NCBI GenBank assembly: GCA_964517465.1
Contig: CAZFEK010000001.1
Location: forward strand, 156,411 to 220,410
DNA length: 64,000 bases
Direction of reading: 5' to 3'
DNA from: JACPUX01 sp964517465
GTDB taxonomy: Bacteria > Pseudomonadota > Gammaproteobacteria > Burkholderiales > Casimicrobiaceae
A program made the translations under genes and the position numbers. The notes under the pieces are model-generated. The model saw nothing but the letters and a program-made list of their open reading frames with translations. It was not told the DNA's origin and did not search any database. This document shows positions 49,344-57,810 of the stretch, in pieces (positions within the stretch are counted from its first letter, which is position 1; each line of letters starts with the position of its first letter).

Positions 49344-50510
49344 ATGTCACAGACCCTCAAGAAGCGTGCCCTGCGCTGGTGTCTCACCGGCCTCGCCCTG
49401 GCCGCTCCCTGGTTCACTGCTCCCGCGCTCGCGCAGGAGCCGATCAAGATCGGCTCCTTTTTGTCGGTGACTGGTCCGGCGTCGTTTCTCGGCGATCCGG
49501 AACTCAAAACCCTGGAGATGTACATCGAACGCGTCAACGCGGCGGGCGGCGTGCTGGGCCGCAAGCTGCAACTGGTGAGTTATGACGACGCCGGTGATGC
49601 GGAAAAAGCGCGCACCTTCGCCACGCGCCTGATCGAGCAGGACAAGGTCGATGTCATCGTCGGCGGTTCCACCACCGGCACCACCATGGCCGCGGTACCC
49701 CTGGCCGAGAAAGCCGGCATGCCTTTCGTTTCGCTGGCCGGCGCGGTCGTGATCATCGAGCCAGTGAAGAAGTGGGTGTTCAAGACACCGCACACCGATC
49801 GCATGGCCTGCGAGAAGATTTTCGTCGACATGCAGGGCCGCAAGCTCTCCAAGCTCGCGCTGATTTCGGGCTCGGGCGGTTTCGACAAGTCGATGCGCGC
49901 CGAATGCATGAAAGTGGCGCCCAACTACAAAATCGACATCGTCGCCGATGAAACCTACGGCGCCGGCGACACCGACATGAGCGCCCAGCTCACCAAGATC
50001 AAAAACACCGCCGGCGTGCAGGCCGTGCTCAACCCCGGCTTCGGCCAGGGTCCGGCGATCGTCACCAAGAACTTCAAGCAACTGGGCATCAGCGTGCCGC
50101 TCTACCAGTCGCATGGCGTGGCCTCCAAGGAGTTCATCAAGCTCGCCGGCGACGCGGCCGAAGGCGTACGCCTGCCGGCCTCTGCCTTGCTGGTGGCCGA
50201 AGCGCTGCCCGAGAGCGATGCGCAAAAGAAGGTGCTGGTGTCCTACAAGAAGTCTTATGAGGACAAGTTCAAGTCCGATGTGTCAACCTTCGGCGGCCAC
50301 GCCTACGACGGCCTGATGATGGCGGTGGAAGCGATGAAAAAAGCCGGTTCCACCGACAAGGCCAAAGTGCGCGACGCCCTCGAAGCGACCAAAGGCTACA
50401 TGGGCACCGCCGGTGTGGTGAACATGTCCGCCACCGACCACATGGGCCTCGACCTCACCGCCTTCCGCATGCTGGAAGTGAAGGGCGGCACCTGGACCCT
50501 GGCGAAGTAA
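49344..50510 (+). CDS. Branched-chain-type ABC transporter substrate-binding protein (first)
   Basis: 388 residues, signal peptide about 1-31 (cleavage after PALAQ). Periplasmic-binding-protein type I fold (Peripla_BP_6): PIKIGSFLSVTGPASFLG, LVSYDDAGDAEKARTFATRLI, FGGHAYDGLMMAVEA. GGAGG lies eight bases before the ATG. It heads the livHMGF-like transporter; the phenylacetate genes downstream suggest an aromatic acid as substrate rather than an amino acid (inference). Confidence 0.92.
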   Translation: MSQTLKKRALRWCLTGLALAAPWFTAPALAQEPIKIGSFLSVTGPASFLGDPELKTLEMYIERVNAAGGVLGRKLQLVSYDDAGDAEKARTFATRLIEQDKVDVIVGGSTTGTTMAAVPLAEKAGMPFVSLAGAVVIIEPVKKWVFKTPHTDRMACEKIFVDMQGRKLSKLALISGSGGFDKSMRAECMKVAPNYKIDIVADETYGAGDTDMSAQLTKIKNTAGVQAVLNPGFGQGPAIVTKNFKQLGISVPLYQSHGVASKEFIKLAGDAAEGVRLPASALLVAEALPESDAQKKVLVSYKKSYEDKFKSDVSTFGGHAYDGLMMAVEAMKKAGSTDKAKVRDALEATKGYMGTAGVVNMSATDHMGLDLTAFRMLEVKGGTWTLAK

Positions 50511-50552
50511 GCCGCACCGCCCCGCGCCTACGAAATGGAACCAAACGCATGA

Positions 50553-50585
50553 GCGCCTTCCGCAGGGCCGCCCCAAGGAAGGCGC
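50553..50585 (+). repeat. Stem-loop cluster between binding-protein and permease genes
   Basis: GCGCCTTCC (50553-50561) pairs perfectly with GGAAGGCGC (50577-50585), a 9-bp stem with a 15-nt loop. A GCGAG/CTCGC hairpin (50601-50615) and a C-rich/G-rich stretch (50627-50659) follow in the 157-bp gap. No T-run, so an RNA-processing or attenuation role that favours binding-protein mRNA is more likely than full termination. Confidence 0.5.
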
Positions 50586-50667
50586 CTCCCGCAAACCGGA
50601 GCGAGCGACGCTCGCGAACCGTGTTCACCCCCTCCCTCCGGGCAGGGGGTGGGGAGAGGGATCGACC

Positions 50668-51543
50668 ATGAGCGCTGAACTCGCACAGTACTTGACCACA
50701 GGCATCACCGTGGGTGCGGTTTACGCGCTCGTGGCGCTGGGCTTTTCTTTGATCTACAACGCTTCGCACGTGATCAACTTCGCCCAGGGCGAATTCGTCA
50801 TGATCGGCGGCATGAGCGCGGTCTCCCTCGTGGCCGCGGGCTTGCCGTTGATCCTGGCAGTGCCCCTGGCGGTAGCGGTCACGGTAATGGTGGGCATGTT
50901 GCTGGAGAAGTTCGCGGTCGAACCCGCGCGGGGAGCCTCGGTGGTGACGCTGATCATCATCACCATCGGGGCGTCCATTTTCTTGCGCGGGCTTGCCGCC
51001 ATCGTTTGGGACAAGAAGCTGCACGCTTTGCCGGCCTTCAGCGGCAACCAACCGATTTCTTTTTTGGGTGCCAGCGTGCAACCACAAAGCCTCTGGGTGC
51101 TGGGTGCCACGCTGGTCATCGTCCTGGCGCTGGCCTGGTTCTTCGGCAAGACACGCGTCGGAAAAGGCATGTTGGCCACTTCGCACAACCGCTTGGCGGC
51201 GCAATTGGTGGGTATCAATGTGCGCAAGGTGCTGCTGATGTCCTTCGCCGTTTCAGCGGGCCTGGGCGGTGCGGCCGGCATCGTCGTCGCACCGATCACC
51301 ACGACTTCGGTCGATGTCGGCGTGATGCTGGGCCTCAAGGGTTTTGCCGCCGCGGTTTTGGGCGGGCTGGGCAGCGGGCCTGGCGCGCTGGTCGGCGGCT
51401 TTGTGCTGGGCATCGTGGAAAGCCTTTGCGCAGGCTATCTATCTTCCGCTTACAAGGACGCCATCGCCTTCGTGCTGATGTTAGGCGTGCTGTTTTTCCT
51501 GCCCAGCGGCTTGCTGGGCAAGCGCGCTGCCGACCGGGTTTAG
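50668..51543 (+). CDS. livH: ABC transporter permease, LivH type
   Basis: 291 residues, about eight TM helices. Family motifs: ALVALGFSLIYNASHVINFAQGEF near the N-terminus and GLKGFAAAVLGGLGSGPGALVGG, the cytoplasmic EAA-like loop that contacts the ATPase. Follows the stem-loop region after the binding protein. Confidence 0.93.
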   Translation: MSAELAQYLTTGITVGAVYALVALGFSLIYNASHVINFAQGEFVMIGGMSAVSLVAAGLPLILAVPLAVAVTVMVGMLLEKFAVEPARGASVVTLIIITIGASIFLRGLAAIVWDKKLHALPAFSGNQPISFLGASVQPQSLWVLGATLVIVLALAWFFGKTRVGKGMLATSHNRLAAQLVGINVRKVLLMSFAVSAGLGGAAGIVVAPITTTSVDVGVMLGLKGFAAAVLGGLGSGPGALVGGFVLGIVESLCAGYLSSAYKDAIAFVLMLGVLFFLPSGLLGKRAADRV

Positions 51544-51545
51544 AC

Positions 51546-52493
51546 ATGCCTCAACACCGTAACTCTAGGCACCACGGCCTCATTGCGCTTGCGGTCACGA
51601 TTGCGCTTTTGCCGCTGGTGCTGGCCAACAAATATTTCTACGACGTCGCCATCCTGATCGGCTTTAATGCCATCGTTTGCATCGGCCTCAACCTGCTGAT
51701 CGGGTATGCCGGGCAAATCAGCCTGGGACATGCCGGCTTTTTCGGCCTGGGCGCTTACGCCTCGGCCATACTCTGCGGCAACTACAACTGGCCCCCGGTT
51801 GCGGCAGCCCTCACCGGCATGGCCGGCGTCGGGCTCCTGACCTTCGTCGCCGGCCGGCCCATCCTGAAGCTCAAGGGCCACTATCTGGCCATGGCGACAC
51901 TGGGCCTGGGCATCATCATTTCTTTGGTGATCGTCAACCAAGACCGCCTGACCGGCGGCCCCGACGGCATCAGCGTGCCCCCGTTTTCGCTCTTCGGCTT
52001 TGCGCTCTCCGATGAACGGGCTTGGTATTGGTTTATCGGCGGCCTCCTGATCCTCACCGTATGGCTGTCGCAAAACCTCATCGATTCGCCCATGGGCCGG
52101 GCCTTGCGCGCCTTGCACAGCTCGGAGGTGGGTGCGCAGGCCACCGGCATCAACGCCGCCGCCCACAAGCTGCAGATTTTCGTGCTCTCCGCCACTTTCG
52201 CCGCTGGCGCCGGCAGCCTGGCAGCGCATTACTCCGGCTTCATCACTCCCGCCAAGGCGGGTTTCATCCACTCGGTGGAACTCGTCACCATGGTGGTCTT
52301 CGGCGGCATGGCCTCGATTTATGGCGCGGTCGTGGGCGCGGCAGTGCTCACCTTGCTGCCGCAGGTGCTCACCGTGCTCAAGGACTACGAAATGGTGGTG
52401 CTGGGCGCGGTGATGATGGCCACCATGATTTTCTTGCCCAAGGGCTTGGTGCCGAGCCTCGAAGCGCTGTTCGAGAAACGGAGCAAATCGTGA
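51546..52493 (+). CDS. livM: ABC transporter permease, LivM type
   Basis: 315 residues, about nine TM helices. Motifs: GLNLLIGYAGQISLGHAGFFGLGAY and the EAA-like loop GRALRALHSSEVGAQATGIN. Starts 2 bp after livH; its stop overlaps the livG GTG (GTGA). Confidence 0.93.
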   Translation: MPQHRNSRHHGLIALAVTIALLPLVLANKYFYDVAILIGFNAIVCIGLNLLIGYAGQISLGHAGFFGLGAYASAILCGNYNWPPVAAALTGMAGVGLLTFVAGRPILKLKGHYLAMATLGLGIIISLVIVNQDRLTGGPDGISVPPFSLFGFALSDERAWYWFIGGLLILTVWLSQNLIDSPMGRALRALHSSEVGAQATGINAAAHKLQIFVLSATFAAGAGSLAAHYSGFITPAKAGFIHSVELVTMVVFGGMASIYGAVVGAAVLTLLPQVLTVLKDYEMVVLGAVMMATMIFLPKGLVPSLEALFEKRSKS

Positions 52494-53293
52494 GCATGCT
52501 CGCGGTGACGAACCTCACTCGGCGCTTTGGCGGGCTCACCGCCGTGGATGATGTCTGCCTCGAAGTCGAGCCGGGTAAGGTGCATGCGGTCATCGGCCCC
52601 AATGGCGCGGGAAAAACCACGTTGCTCAATTTGATGTGCGGCATTTACACCCCCAGCTCGGGGCAGATTCGGCTGGGCGAGGCCGATCTCACCGGCGCGC
52701 CTCATTATGCATTTGCCCGTCGCGGGCTCGGGCGCACCTTCCAGACGCCGCAGATTTTTCACAACATGACGGCGCTGGAAAACGTCATGGTCGGGCGCTA
52801 CGTGCATGAGCAAGGCGGACTTTTCCTGGGCCTCGCCGAAGCGCTATTGCGTCTACCGGGTCTGCGCGCTGCCGAACGCGAAAGCCGCGAAGTAGCGGCG
52901 GAGTTGATGCGCGCGGTGGGCCTGGAGCGTTATCTGGATGCCGACGCCGATGCTCTGCCATATGGCGCTTTGAAACGCCTGGAAATCGCCCGGGCGCTGG
53001 CGTTGAAACCCAAGCTGCTGTTGCTCGACGAGCCGGCCGCGGGACTGAACCACAGCGAGGCGGTGGAAATCGAGGAACTGATCGGGCACTTGGTCGAGCG
53101 CGGCATGACCGTGGTGCTGGTCGAGCACAATATGCGTCTGGTGATGGAAGTTTCGGACGCGATTTTTGTGCTCGATCACGGGCGGCGCCTGGCGGAAGGC
53201 ACCCCGCTGGAAGTGCGCCAAGACCCGCGCGTGATCGAAGCTTATCTCGGAAAAGAGGCGGCTCAAGATGCTCGAAGCGCAGTCGCTGTCTAG
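52490..53293 (+). CDS. livG: ABC transporter ATP-binding protein, LivG type
   Basis: 267 residues. Walker A GPNGAGKTT (36-44), Walker B LLLLDEPAAGL, H-loop VEHNM. The signature region reads LPYGALKRLEIARAL in place of the usual LSYG. GTG 52490 is preferred because GGAG sits six bases upstream; ATG 52496 is the alternative. Overlaps livF by 26 bp. Confidence 0.93.
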   Translation: MSMLAVTNLTRRFGGLTAVDDVCLEVEPGKVHAVIGPNGAGKTTLLNLMCGIYTPSSGQIRLGEADLTGAPHYAFARRGLGRTFQTPQIFHNMTALENVMVGRYVHEQGGLFLGLAEALLRLPGLRAAERESREVAAELMRAVGLERYLDADADALPYGALKRLEIARALALKPKLLLLDEPAAGLNHSEAVEIEELIGHLVERGMTVVLVEHNMRLVMEVSDAIFVLDHGRRLAEGTPLEVRQDPRVIEAYLGKEAAQDARSAVAV

Positions 53294-53966
53294 TTTTCAC
53301 GGCCACGTGAAGGCCGTTGCGGAAGTGAGCATCCGCGTGGGCCAAGGCGAATTGGTCGCCTTGGTCGGCGCCAACGGCGCGGGCAAGACCACTCTGCTGC
53401 GCACGCTCTCCGGAGTGCACCATGCCGCCAGCGGATCGGTGCACTTCTGCGGTGAGGACATCACCCGTTCCACCCCGGCCAAGCGGGTGCGTCTGGGTAT
53501 GGCCCAAGTGCCCGAGGGGCGCCAGGTCTTCGGCCCCTTGTCGGTGGAAGACAACCTGGTGCTGGGCGGCTACTTGCGCCCTGAAAAAGAGTGCCTCGCC
53601 GATATCGAAATGGTCTACGGGATGTTTCCGATCCTGAAACAAAAGCGTGCTGAAGCGGCCGGAACGCTCTCCGGCGGCCAGCAGCAAATGCTGGCGCTGG
53701 GGCGCGCTCTGCTCGCCAAACCCAAACTTCTGCTGCTCGATGAACCCTCGATGGGTTTGGCCCCCAACCTGGTGGAAGAAATTTTTGCCCACATCGCAGC
53801 GCTCAAAAGCCAGATGACGATTTTGCTAGTGGACCAAAACGCCCGCGGAGCGCTCAAGATCGCCGATCGCGCCTATGTGCTGGAGACCGGCCGCATCGTG
53901 CTGGAAGGAAGCGGCTGCGAACTGGCGGCCGACCCGCGAGTGCAGGAAGCTTATCTCGGATTATGA
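53268..53966 (+). CDS. livF: ABC transporter ATP-binding protein, LivF type
   Basis: 232 residues. Walker A GANGAGKTT (34-42), signature LSGGQQQMLALGRAL, Walker B LLLLDEPSMGL. Heterodimer partner of LivG. Overlaps livG by 26 bp. Confidence 0.94.
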   Translation: MLEAQSLSSFHGHVKAVAEVSIRVGQGELVALVGANGAGKTTLLRTLSGVHHAASGSVHFCGEDITRSTPAKRVRLGMAQVPEGRQVFGPLSVEDNLVLGGYLRPEKECLADIEMVYGMFPILKQKRAEAAGTLSGGQQQMLALGRALLAKPKLLLLDEPSMGLAPNLVEEIFAHIAALKSQMTILLVDQNARGALKIADRAYVLETGRIVLEGSGCELAADPRVQEAYLGL

Positions 53967-54015
53967 ACCAGGACGGCGCCCCAGGGCGGCCGCCATGAAC
54001 GACAAGGAGCAAGAC

Positions 54016-54423
54016 ATGAAAGCCACGCTGCAGGCCGGCGTCACCACCACCCGGCGCTTCGCCATCGACCGCGAGCGCACCATCGACTTCATGGGCGAAA
54101 ACGCCCGCGTTTACGCCACCCCCATGCTGGTGCGCGATATCGAAGTCACCTGCCGCGAACTCTTGCTGCAGCATCTCGATGCCGGCGAAGACTCGGTCGG
54201 CACTCGCGTCGAAGTCGATCACCTCGCCGCCACGCTGATGGGGCAGAACGTCGACATCGCCATCACCATCGCCGAAGTGAAGGGCCGCGCGGTGAGCTTC
54301 GAGGTCAGTGCCAGCGATGGTGTGGATACCATTTGCAAAGGCAAACATGCGCGCTTCGTGGTGGACGTAAAAGCCACCGAGCAGCGCCTTGCCGCGAAGC
54401 GGGCGAAGGCCGGTCTGGCGTGA
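54016..54423 (+). CDS. FlK-like hot-dog thioesterase
   Basis: 135 residues. Layout of fluoroacetyl-CoA-thioesterase-like proteins: VYATPMLVRDIEVTCRELL contains candidate catalytic Thr and Glu, and GTRVEVDHLAA the His. ATG 54016 has AAGGAG six bases upstream; the earlier ATG 53995 does not. Between the transporter and PadC-like genes it probably releases CoA from dead-end aryl-CoA esters (inference). Confidence 0.82.
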   Translation: MKATLQAGVTTTRRFAIDRERTIDFMGENARVYATPMLVRDIEVTCRELLLQHLDAGEDSVGTRVEVDHLAATLMGQNVDIAITIAEVKGRAVSFEVSASDGVDTICKGKHARFVVDVKATEQRLAAKRAKAGLA

Positions 54424-54460
54424 GGCTTGTTTCGAACACCCGCTACTGGGGGAAGCACCG

Positions 54461-55105
54461 ATGACCCGCTGGGTGATGGTCGCCGACCTTCGGCGCTGCA
54501 TCGGCTGCCAAACTTGCACCGCCGCTTGCAGGCAAGCCAACAACACGCCGGTGGGCGTGCAATGGCGCCGGGTTTTGGATATGGAATTCGGCCAATATCC
54601 GGAGGTGAAGCGCGCTTTTGTGCCGGTGGGTTGTCAGCATTGCACCGATCCGCCTTGTATGGACGTCTGCCCGACCACGGCCACGCGCAAGCGCACCGAC
54701 GGTATCGTGACCATCGATTACGACTTGTGCATCGGCTGCGCTTATTGCGCCCTTGCCTGCCCTTACCAAGCGCGTTATCGCAGCGATGAACCCGTCTACG
54801 CCTACGACGAAGCCATCCCTTCGGAAACCGTCAATTTCGACCCGCAGCGCCTGGGCGTAGCGACCAAATGCACCTTCTGCGTCGATCGCATCGACGCCGG
54901 GCTGGCCAAGGGACTCAAACCCGGCGTGGATGCCGAGGCGACGCCGGCCTGCGCCAATGCGTGCATTTCCAAAGCGCTCACCTTCGGCGACCGGGACGAC
55001 CCGCAAAGCGAAGTGAGCCGGCTTTTGGCCGAGAATCAGTCTTTTCGCATGCACGAAGAGCTCGATACCGACCCGGGCTTCTATTACCTCTGGGATAAGA
55101 AATGA
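54461..55105 (+). CDS. padC: Iron-sulfur subunit of a molybdopterin oxidoreductase, PadC-like
   Basis: 214 residues, DmsB/PhsB-type ferredoxin subunit with four cysteine groups: CIGCQTCTAAC (17-27 region), CQHCTDPPCMDVC, CIGCAYCALAC and CTFC...CANAC, enough for four 4Fe-4S clusters. In phenylacetate degraders this subunit of phenylacetyl-CoA:acceptor oxidoreductase passes electrons from the molybdenum subunit to the membrane. The following anchor gene and phenylacetate-CoA ligase support that assignment, but no catalytic subunit gene is present. ATGA overlap with padD. Confidence 0.83.
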   Translation: MTRWVMVADLRRCIGCQTCTAACRQANNTPVGVQWRRVLDMEFGQYPEVKRAFVPVGCQHCTDPPCMDVCPTTATRKRTDGIVTIDYDLCIGCAYCALACPYQARYRSDEPVYAYDEAIPSETVNFDPQRLGVATKCTFCVDRIDAGLAKGLKPGVDAEATPACANACISKALTFGDRDDPQSEVSRLLAENQSFRMHEELDTDPGFYYLWDKK

Positions 55106-55944
55106 ACCCGGTCCTTCCGAGTTATGGTCCCAAGCCTTGGCTGCAGCGCAACTGGGATATCCGCGCCGCCATGAACTTCATGTGCGGCGGTGCCGGCTCC
55201 GGCCTGTTGATCACCGCCGCGGTTTTCGACTGGGCCGGCACCCTGCCCGCCACCTGGCTCGCCGGGCTCGCCCTCATTGGCCTGGGGCTCGCCTCGGTCT
55301 GGCTGGAGATCGGCCGCAAGCTGCGCTTCATGAATGTGTTCAATAATCGCCGGACCTCTTGGATGACGCGCGAGGCCTTTGTTGCGGTGGCCGTGTTCGG
55401 CCTCGGCATCCTCGCCTGGCTGCTCGTTTCGCCCCCGCTGCGCAGTCTTGCCGCGTTTTGCGCCTTGGCCTTCGTTTATGCACAAGCGCGCATCCTGACC
55501 GCAGCCAAAGGAATCCCGGCGTGGCGAGAGAAGCGTTTAGTGCCGCTCATCGTCAGCACCGGCCTGGCCGAGGGGCTGTGCCTCTTTTTGCTCATCGCCG
55601 GCAACGCCACACCCTTCGGAGTGGTGCTGGCGATCTTCGTCGTTCTGCCGATCCGCTGGGCTTTCTGGACACGCTACCAGAGCCGGGTTCATCCCACCCT
55701 GGCGAAGAAGGCCCAAACGGCGCTGCAAGGTGTCAGCCGTTTCGGCCTTTGGGGCGGCACCGCCCTGCCCATGCTGCTGGTGGCTTTGCCTTTCGTTTGG
55801 CCACCAGTCACGCTGCCTGCATTTTTTGCGGCCGGCTTCTTGGGCGCGGCCAGTGGCCTCGCGTTCAAGTTCGTCCTGGTGCGGCGCGCCGCGTTCAACC
55901 AGGGCTTCGCCTTGCCCCATCTGCCCAAGCGCGGGCGCGAGTGA
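55102..55944 (+). CDS. padD: Membrane anchor subunit, PadD-like (DmsC/NrfD family)
   Basis: 280 residues, about eight TM helices with DmsC-like spacing. Expected to anchor the PadBC-type complex and deliver electrons to quinone. The start overlaps padC (ATGA). Family assignment rests mostly on topology and neighbours. Confidence 0.8.
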   Translation: MNPVLPSYGPKPWLQRNWDIRAAMNFMCGGAGSGLLITAAVFDWAGTLPATWLAGLALIGLGLASVWLEIGRKLRFMNVFNNRRTSWMTREAFVAVAVFGLGILAWLLVSPPLRSLAAFCALAFVYAQARILTAAKGIPAWREKRLVPLIVSTGLAEGLCLFLLIAGNATPFGVVLAIFVVLPIRWAFWTRYQSRVHPTLAKKAQTALQGVSRFGLWGGTALPMLLVALPFVWPPVTLPAFFAAGFLGAASGLAFKFVLVRRAAFNQGFALPHLPKRGRE

Positions 55945-55987
55945 GCCGGACCGGCAGCTCCCGACCAGGAATTCTAGGAGGACCCAC

Positions 55988-57319
55988 ATGAGCACGACCC
56001 CCAAGCGCGCCGATTTCTACTTCGATGCCGCCACCGAAACCCTTACTCGCGAAGAGCTCGCCGAGCTGCAGTTGCAGCGCCTGCGCGCCACCCTGCAAAA
56101 CGCCTACGATCATGTCGCTTTGCATCGCCAGCGCCTCGACCAAGCCGGGTTCAGGCCGGGCGATCTCAAGTCTCTGGCCGACGTCGAGCGCCTGCCCTTT
56201 ACGATCAAGACCGACCTGCGCGACCACTATCCATTCGGCATGTTCGCGCGCCCGCTCTGCGATGTCACCCGCGTCCACGCCTCCTCGGGAACCACTGGAA
56301 AACCGACGGTGGTGGGTTATACCCGCGGCGACCTCGAGCGCTGGTCCGACTTGATGGCCCGCTCCATGGCCTGCGCCGGCACCCGGCCGGGAGATTTGGT
56401 GCATAACGCCTATGGTTACGGGCTTTTCACCGGCGGTTTGGGGGCACACTACGGTGCCGAGCGTCTGGGCGCCACGGTGGTCCCGATGTCCGGCGGCAAT
56501 ACCGAACGCCAAATCGTGCTCATCACCGATTTCCATGCCCGAGTGCTTTGCGCGACCCCTTCCTACGCGTTGGTGATCGCGGAAACCGCCGAGCAACAGG
56601 GAGTGGATCTCAAGAAAAGCAATCTCGCCATCGGCCTCTTCGGAGCCGAGCCTTGGAGCGAGGCGATGCGCAAGGAACTCGACGAGCGCTTAGGGATCAA
56701 GGCGGTGGACATTTACGGCCTCTCCGAGATCATGGGCCCGGGTGTCGCCTGCGAATGTGTGGAAATGCGCGACGGTCTGCACGGCTGGGAGGATCACTTC
56801 CTTTTCGAAGTGATCGACCCCGATACCGGCAAAGGGGTGCCGGAAGGAAACGCCGGCGAGTTGGTGATCACCACGCTGACCAAAGAAGCTTTGCCGATGA
56901 TTCGTTATCGCACCCGCGACATCACCTGCGTCACCACCGAGCAATGCGGCTGCGGGCGCACGCATCTGCGCATCAAGCGCATCACCGGACGCAATGACGA
57001 CATGCTGATCATTCGCGGTGTGAACGTTTACCCCTCGCAGATCGAAGCGGTGCTCGTGGGTCTGCCGGATCTGGCCCCGCATTATCAGCTGGTCGTAGAA
57101 AAACGAGACAATCTCGATTACATGACGGTCGAAGTGGAAGTGGTGGCAAATCTCAACGACAACCCAGACGCACAAAAGAACGCCGCTGCGAACGCCAGAC
57201 ATCACATCAAGTCGATGATCGGGATCACCACCGAGGTGGTGGTGAAGAAGAGCGGGGAAATTCCTCGATCTCAGGGCAAAGCGGTGCGCGTGCGTGATTT
57301 GCGACCCAAGGTCGTCTGA
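55988..57319 (+). CDS. paaK: Phenylacetate-CoA ligase
   Basis: 443 residues, ANL superfamily, PaaK type: SSGTTGKPTVVGYT (P-loop-like A3), GLFGAEPWSEAMR, DIYGLSEIMGPGVA (A5), YRTRDI (A7) and GRNDDMLIIRGVNVYPSQIE (A8). Activates phenylacetate (or a close aryl acid) to the CoA ester. AGGAGG is six bases before the ATG. With PadCD and the transporter it outlines anaerobic phenylacetate use; in Azoarcus/Thauera the homologue is called padJ. Confidence 0.94.
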   Translation: MSTTPKRADFYFDAATETLTREELAELQLQRLRATLQNAYDHVALHRQRLDQAGFRPGDLKSLADVERLPFTIKTDLRDHYPFGMFARPLCDVTRVHASSGTTGKPTVVGYTRGDLERWSDLMARSMACAGTRPGDLVHNAYGYGLFTGGLGAHYGAERLGATVVPMSGGNTERQIVLITDFHARVLCATPSYALVIAETAEQQGVDLKKSNLAIGLFGAEPWSEAMRKELDERLGIKAVDIYGLSEIMGPGVACECVEMRDGLHGWEDHFLFEVIDPDTGKGVPEGNAGELVITTLTKEALPMIRYRTRDITCVTTEQCGCGRTHLRIKRITGRNDDMLIIRGVNVYPSQIEAVLVGLPDLAPHYQLVVEKRDNLDYMTVEVEVVANLNDNPDAQKNAAANARHHIKSMIGITTEVVVKKSGEIPRSQGKAVRVRDLRPKVV

Positions 57320-57548
57320 GCTTTTCATCGCTGACCCAGCGCAATGCCGAGCTCATCCGTGGCGCCTCGCTTGGCGCGGCCGAGGCCGCCACTTCGTGCC
57401 CACGGCCAGGCAACGATTTCCGTCACTCCGGCGGCGCGAACCACCTCATTTCGAGGGCTCGGCACTGGGCTGCGGCAATGGGACAGGCAGCACAACTTTG
57501 CCCAGGGCATCTCGGCCGGGAGGCCAAACCATAAGCTGAACCGTTTAA
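57320..57548. other. Intergenic stretch without recognised feature
   Basis: No coding frame with a credible start, no strong terminator after paaK. It ends in TTTAA (57544-57548), the left copy of the target duplication flanking the mobile element. Confidence 0.5.
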
Positions 57549-57783
57549 CCTAGAAACCTCAGTTGGGCACGCTCGATGGTGCGTTTGGGCGGGTGTATGG
57601 CGCGAAGCGACGACGCGCAATAGCCATTCTATTCAAGGAGGAGCGACAAAGCCAGGCGCCCGGCCAAATGCGCCAGCGGGTGTGCAGCGTGGTCACCCTA
57701 GAGGTGATGACCCAGACTAACCCCCTGACTTTGCCCAGCCTGACTGGTAGCGAATCGATGAGCGGTCAACTGAGGTTTCTAGG
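57549..57783. mobile_element. MITE-like element with 17-bp perfect inverted repeats and TTTAA duplication
   Basis: CCTAGAAACCTCAGTTG (57549-57565) is repeated inverted and perfect at 57767-57783. Both ends are flanked by TTTAA (57544-57548 and 57784-57788), as left by transposition. The 235-bp interior has no transposase frame; it holds a small palindrome around GGTCACC...GGTGATGACC (near 57690-57712). The CCTAGA terminus and TTAA-containing duplication recall IS1380-family ends, so it is probably a non-autonomous derivative (family is inference). The right end is 27 bp from the next start codon. Confidence 0.82.
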
Positions 57784-57810
57784 TTTAACCGTCCTTTGGA
57801 GGAAGTAGAG

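Noticed and set aside
57325..57510. Small minus-strand frame after paaK
   Set aside because: No start signal, no recognisable domain, and the composition looks like non-coding GC-rich DNA.
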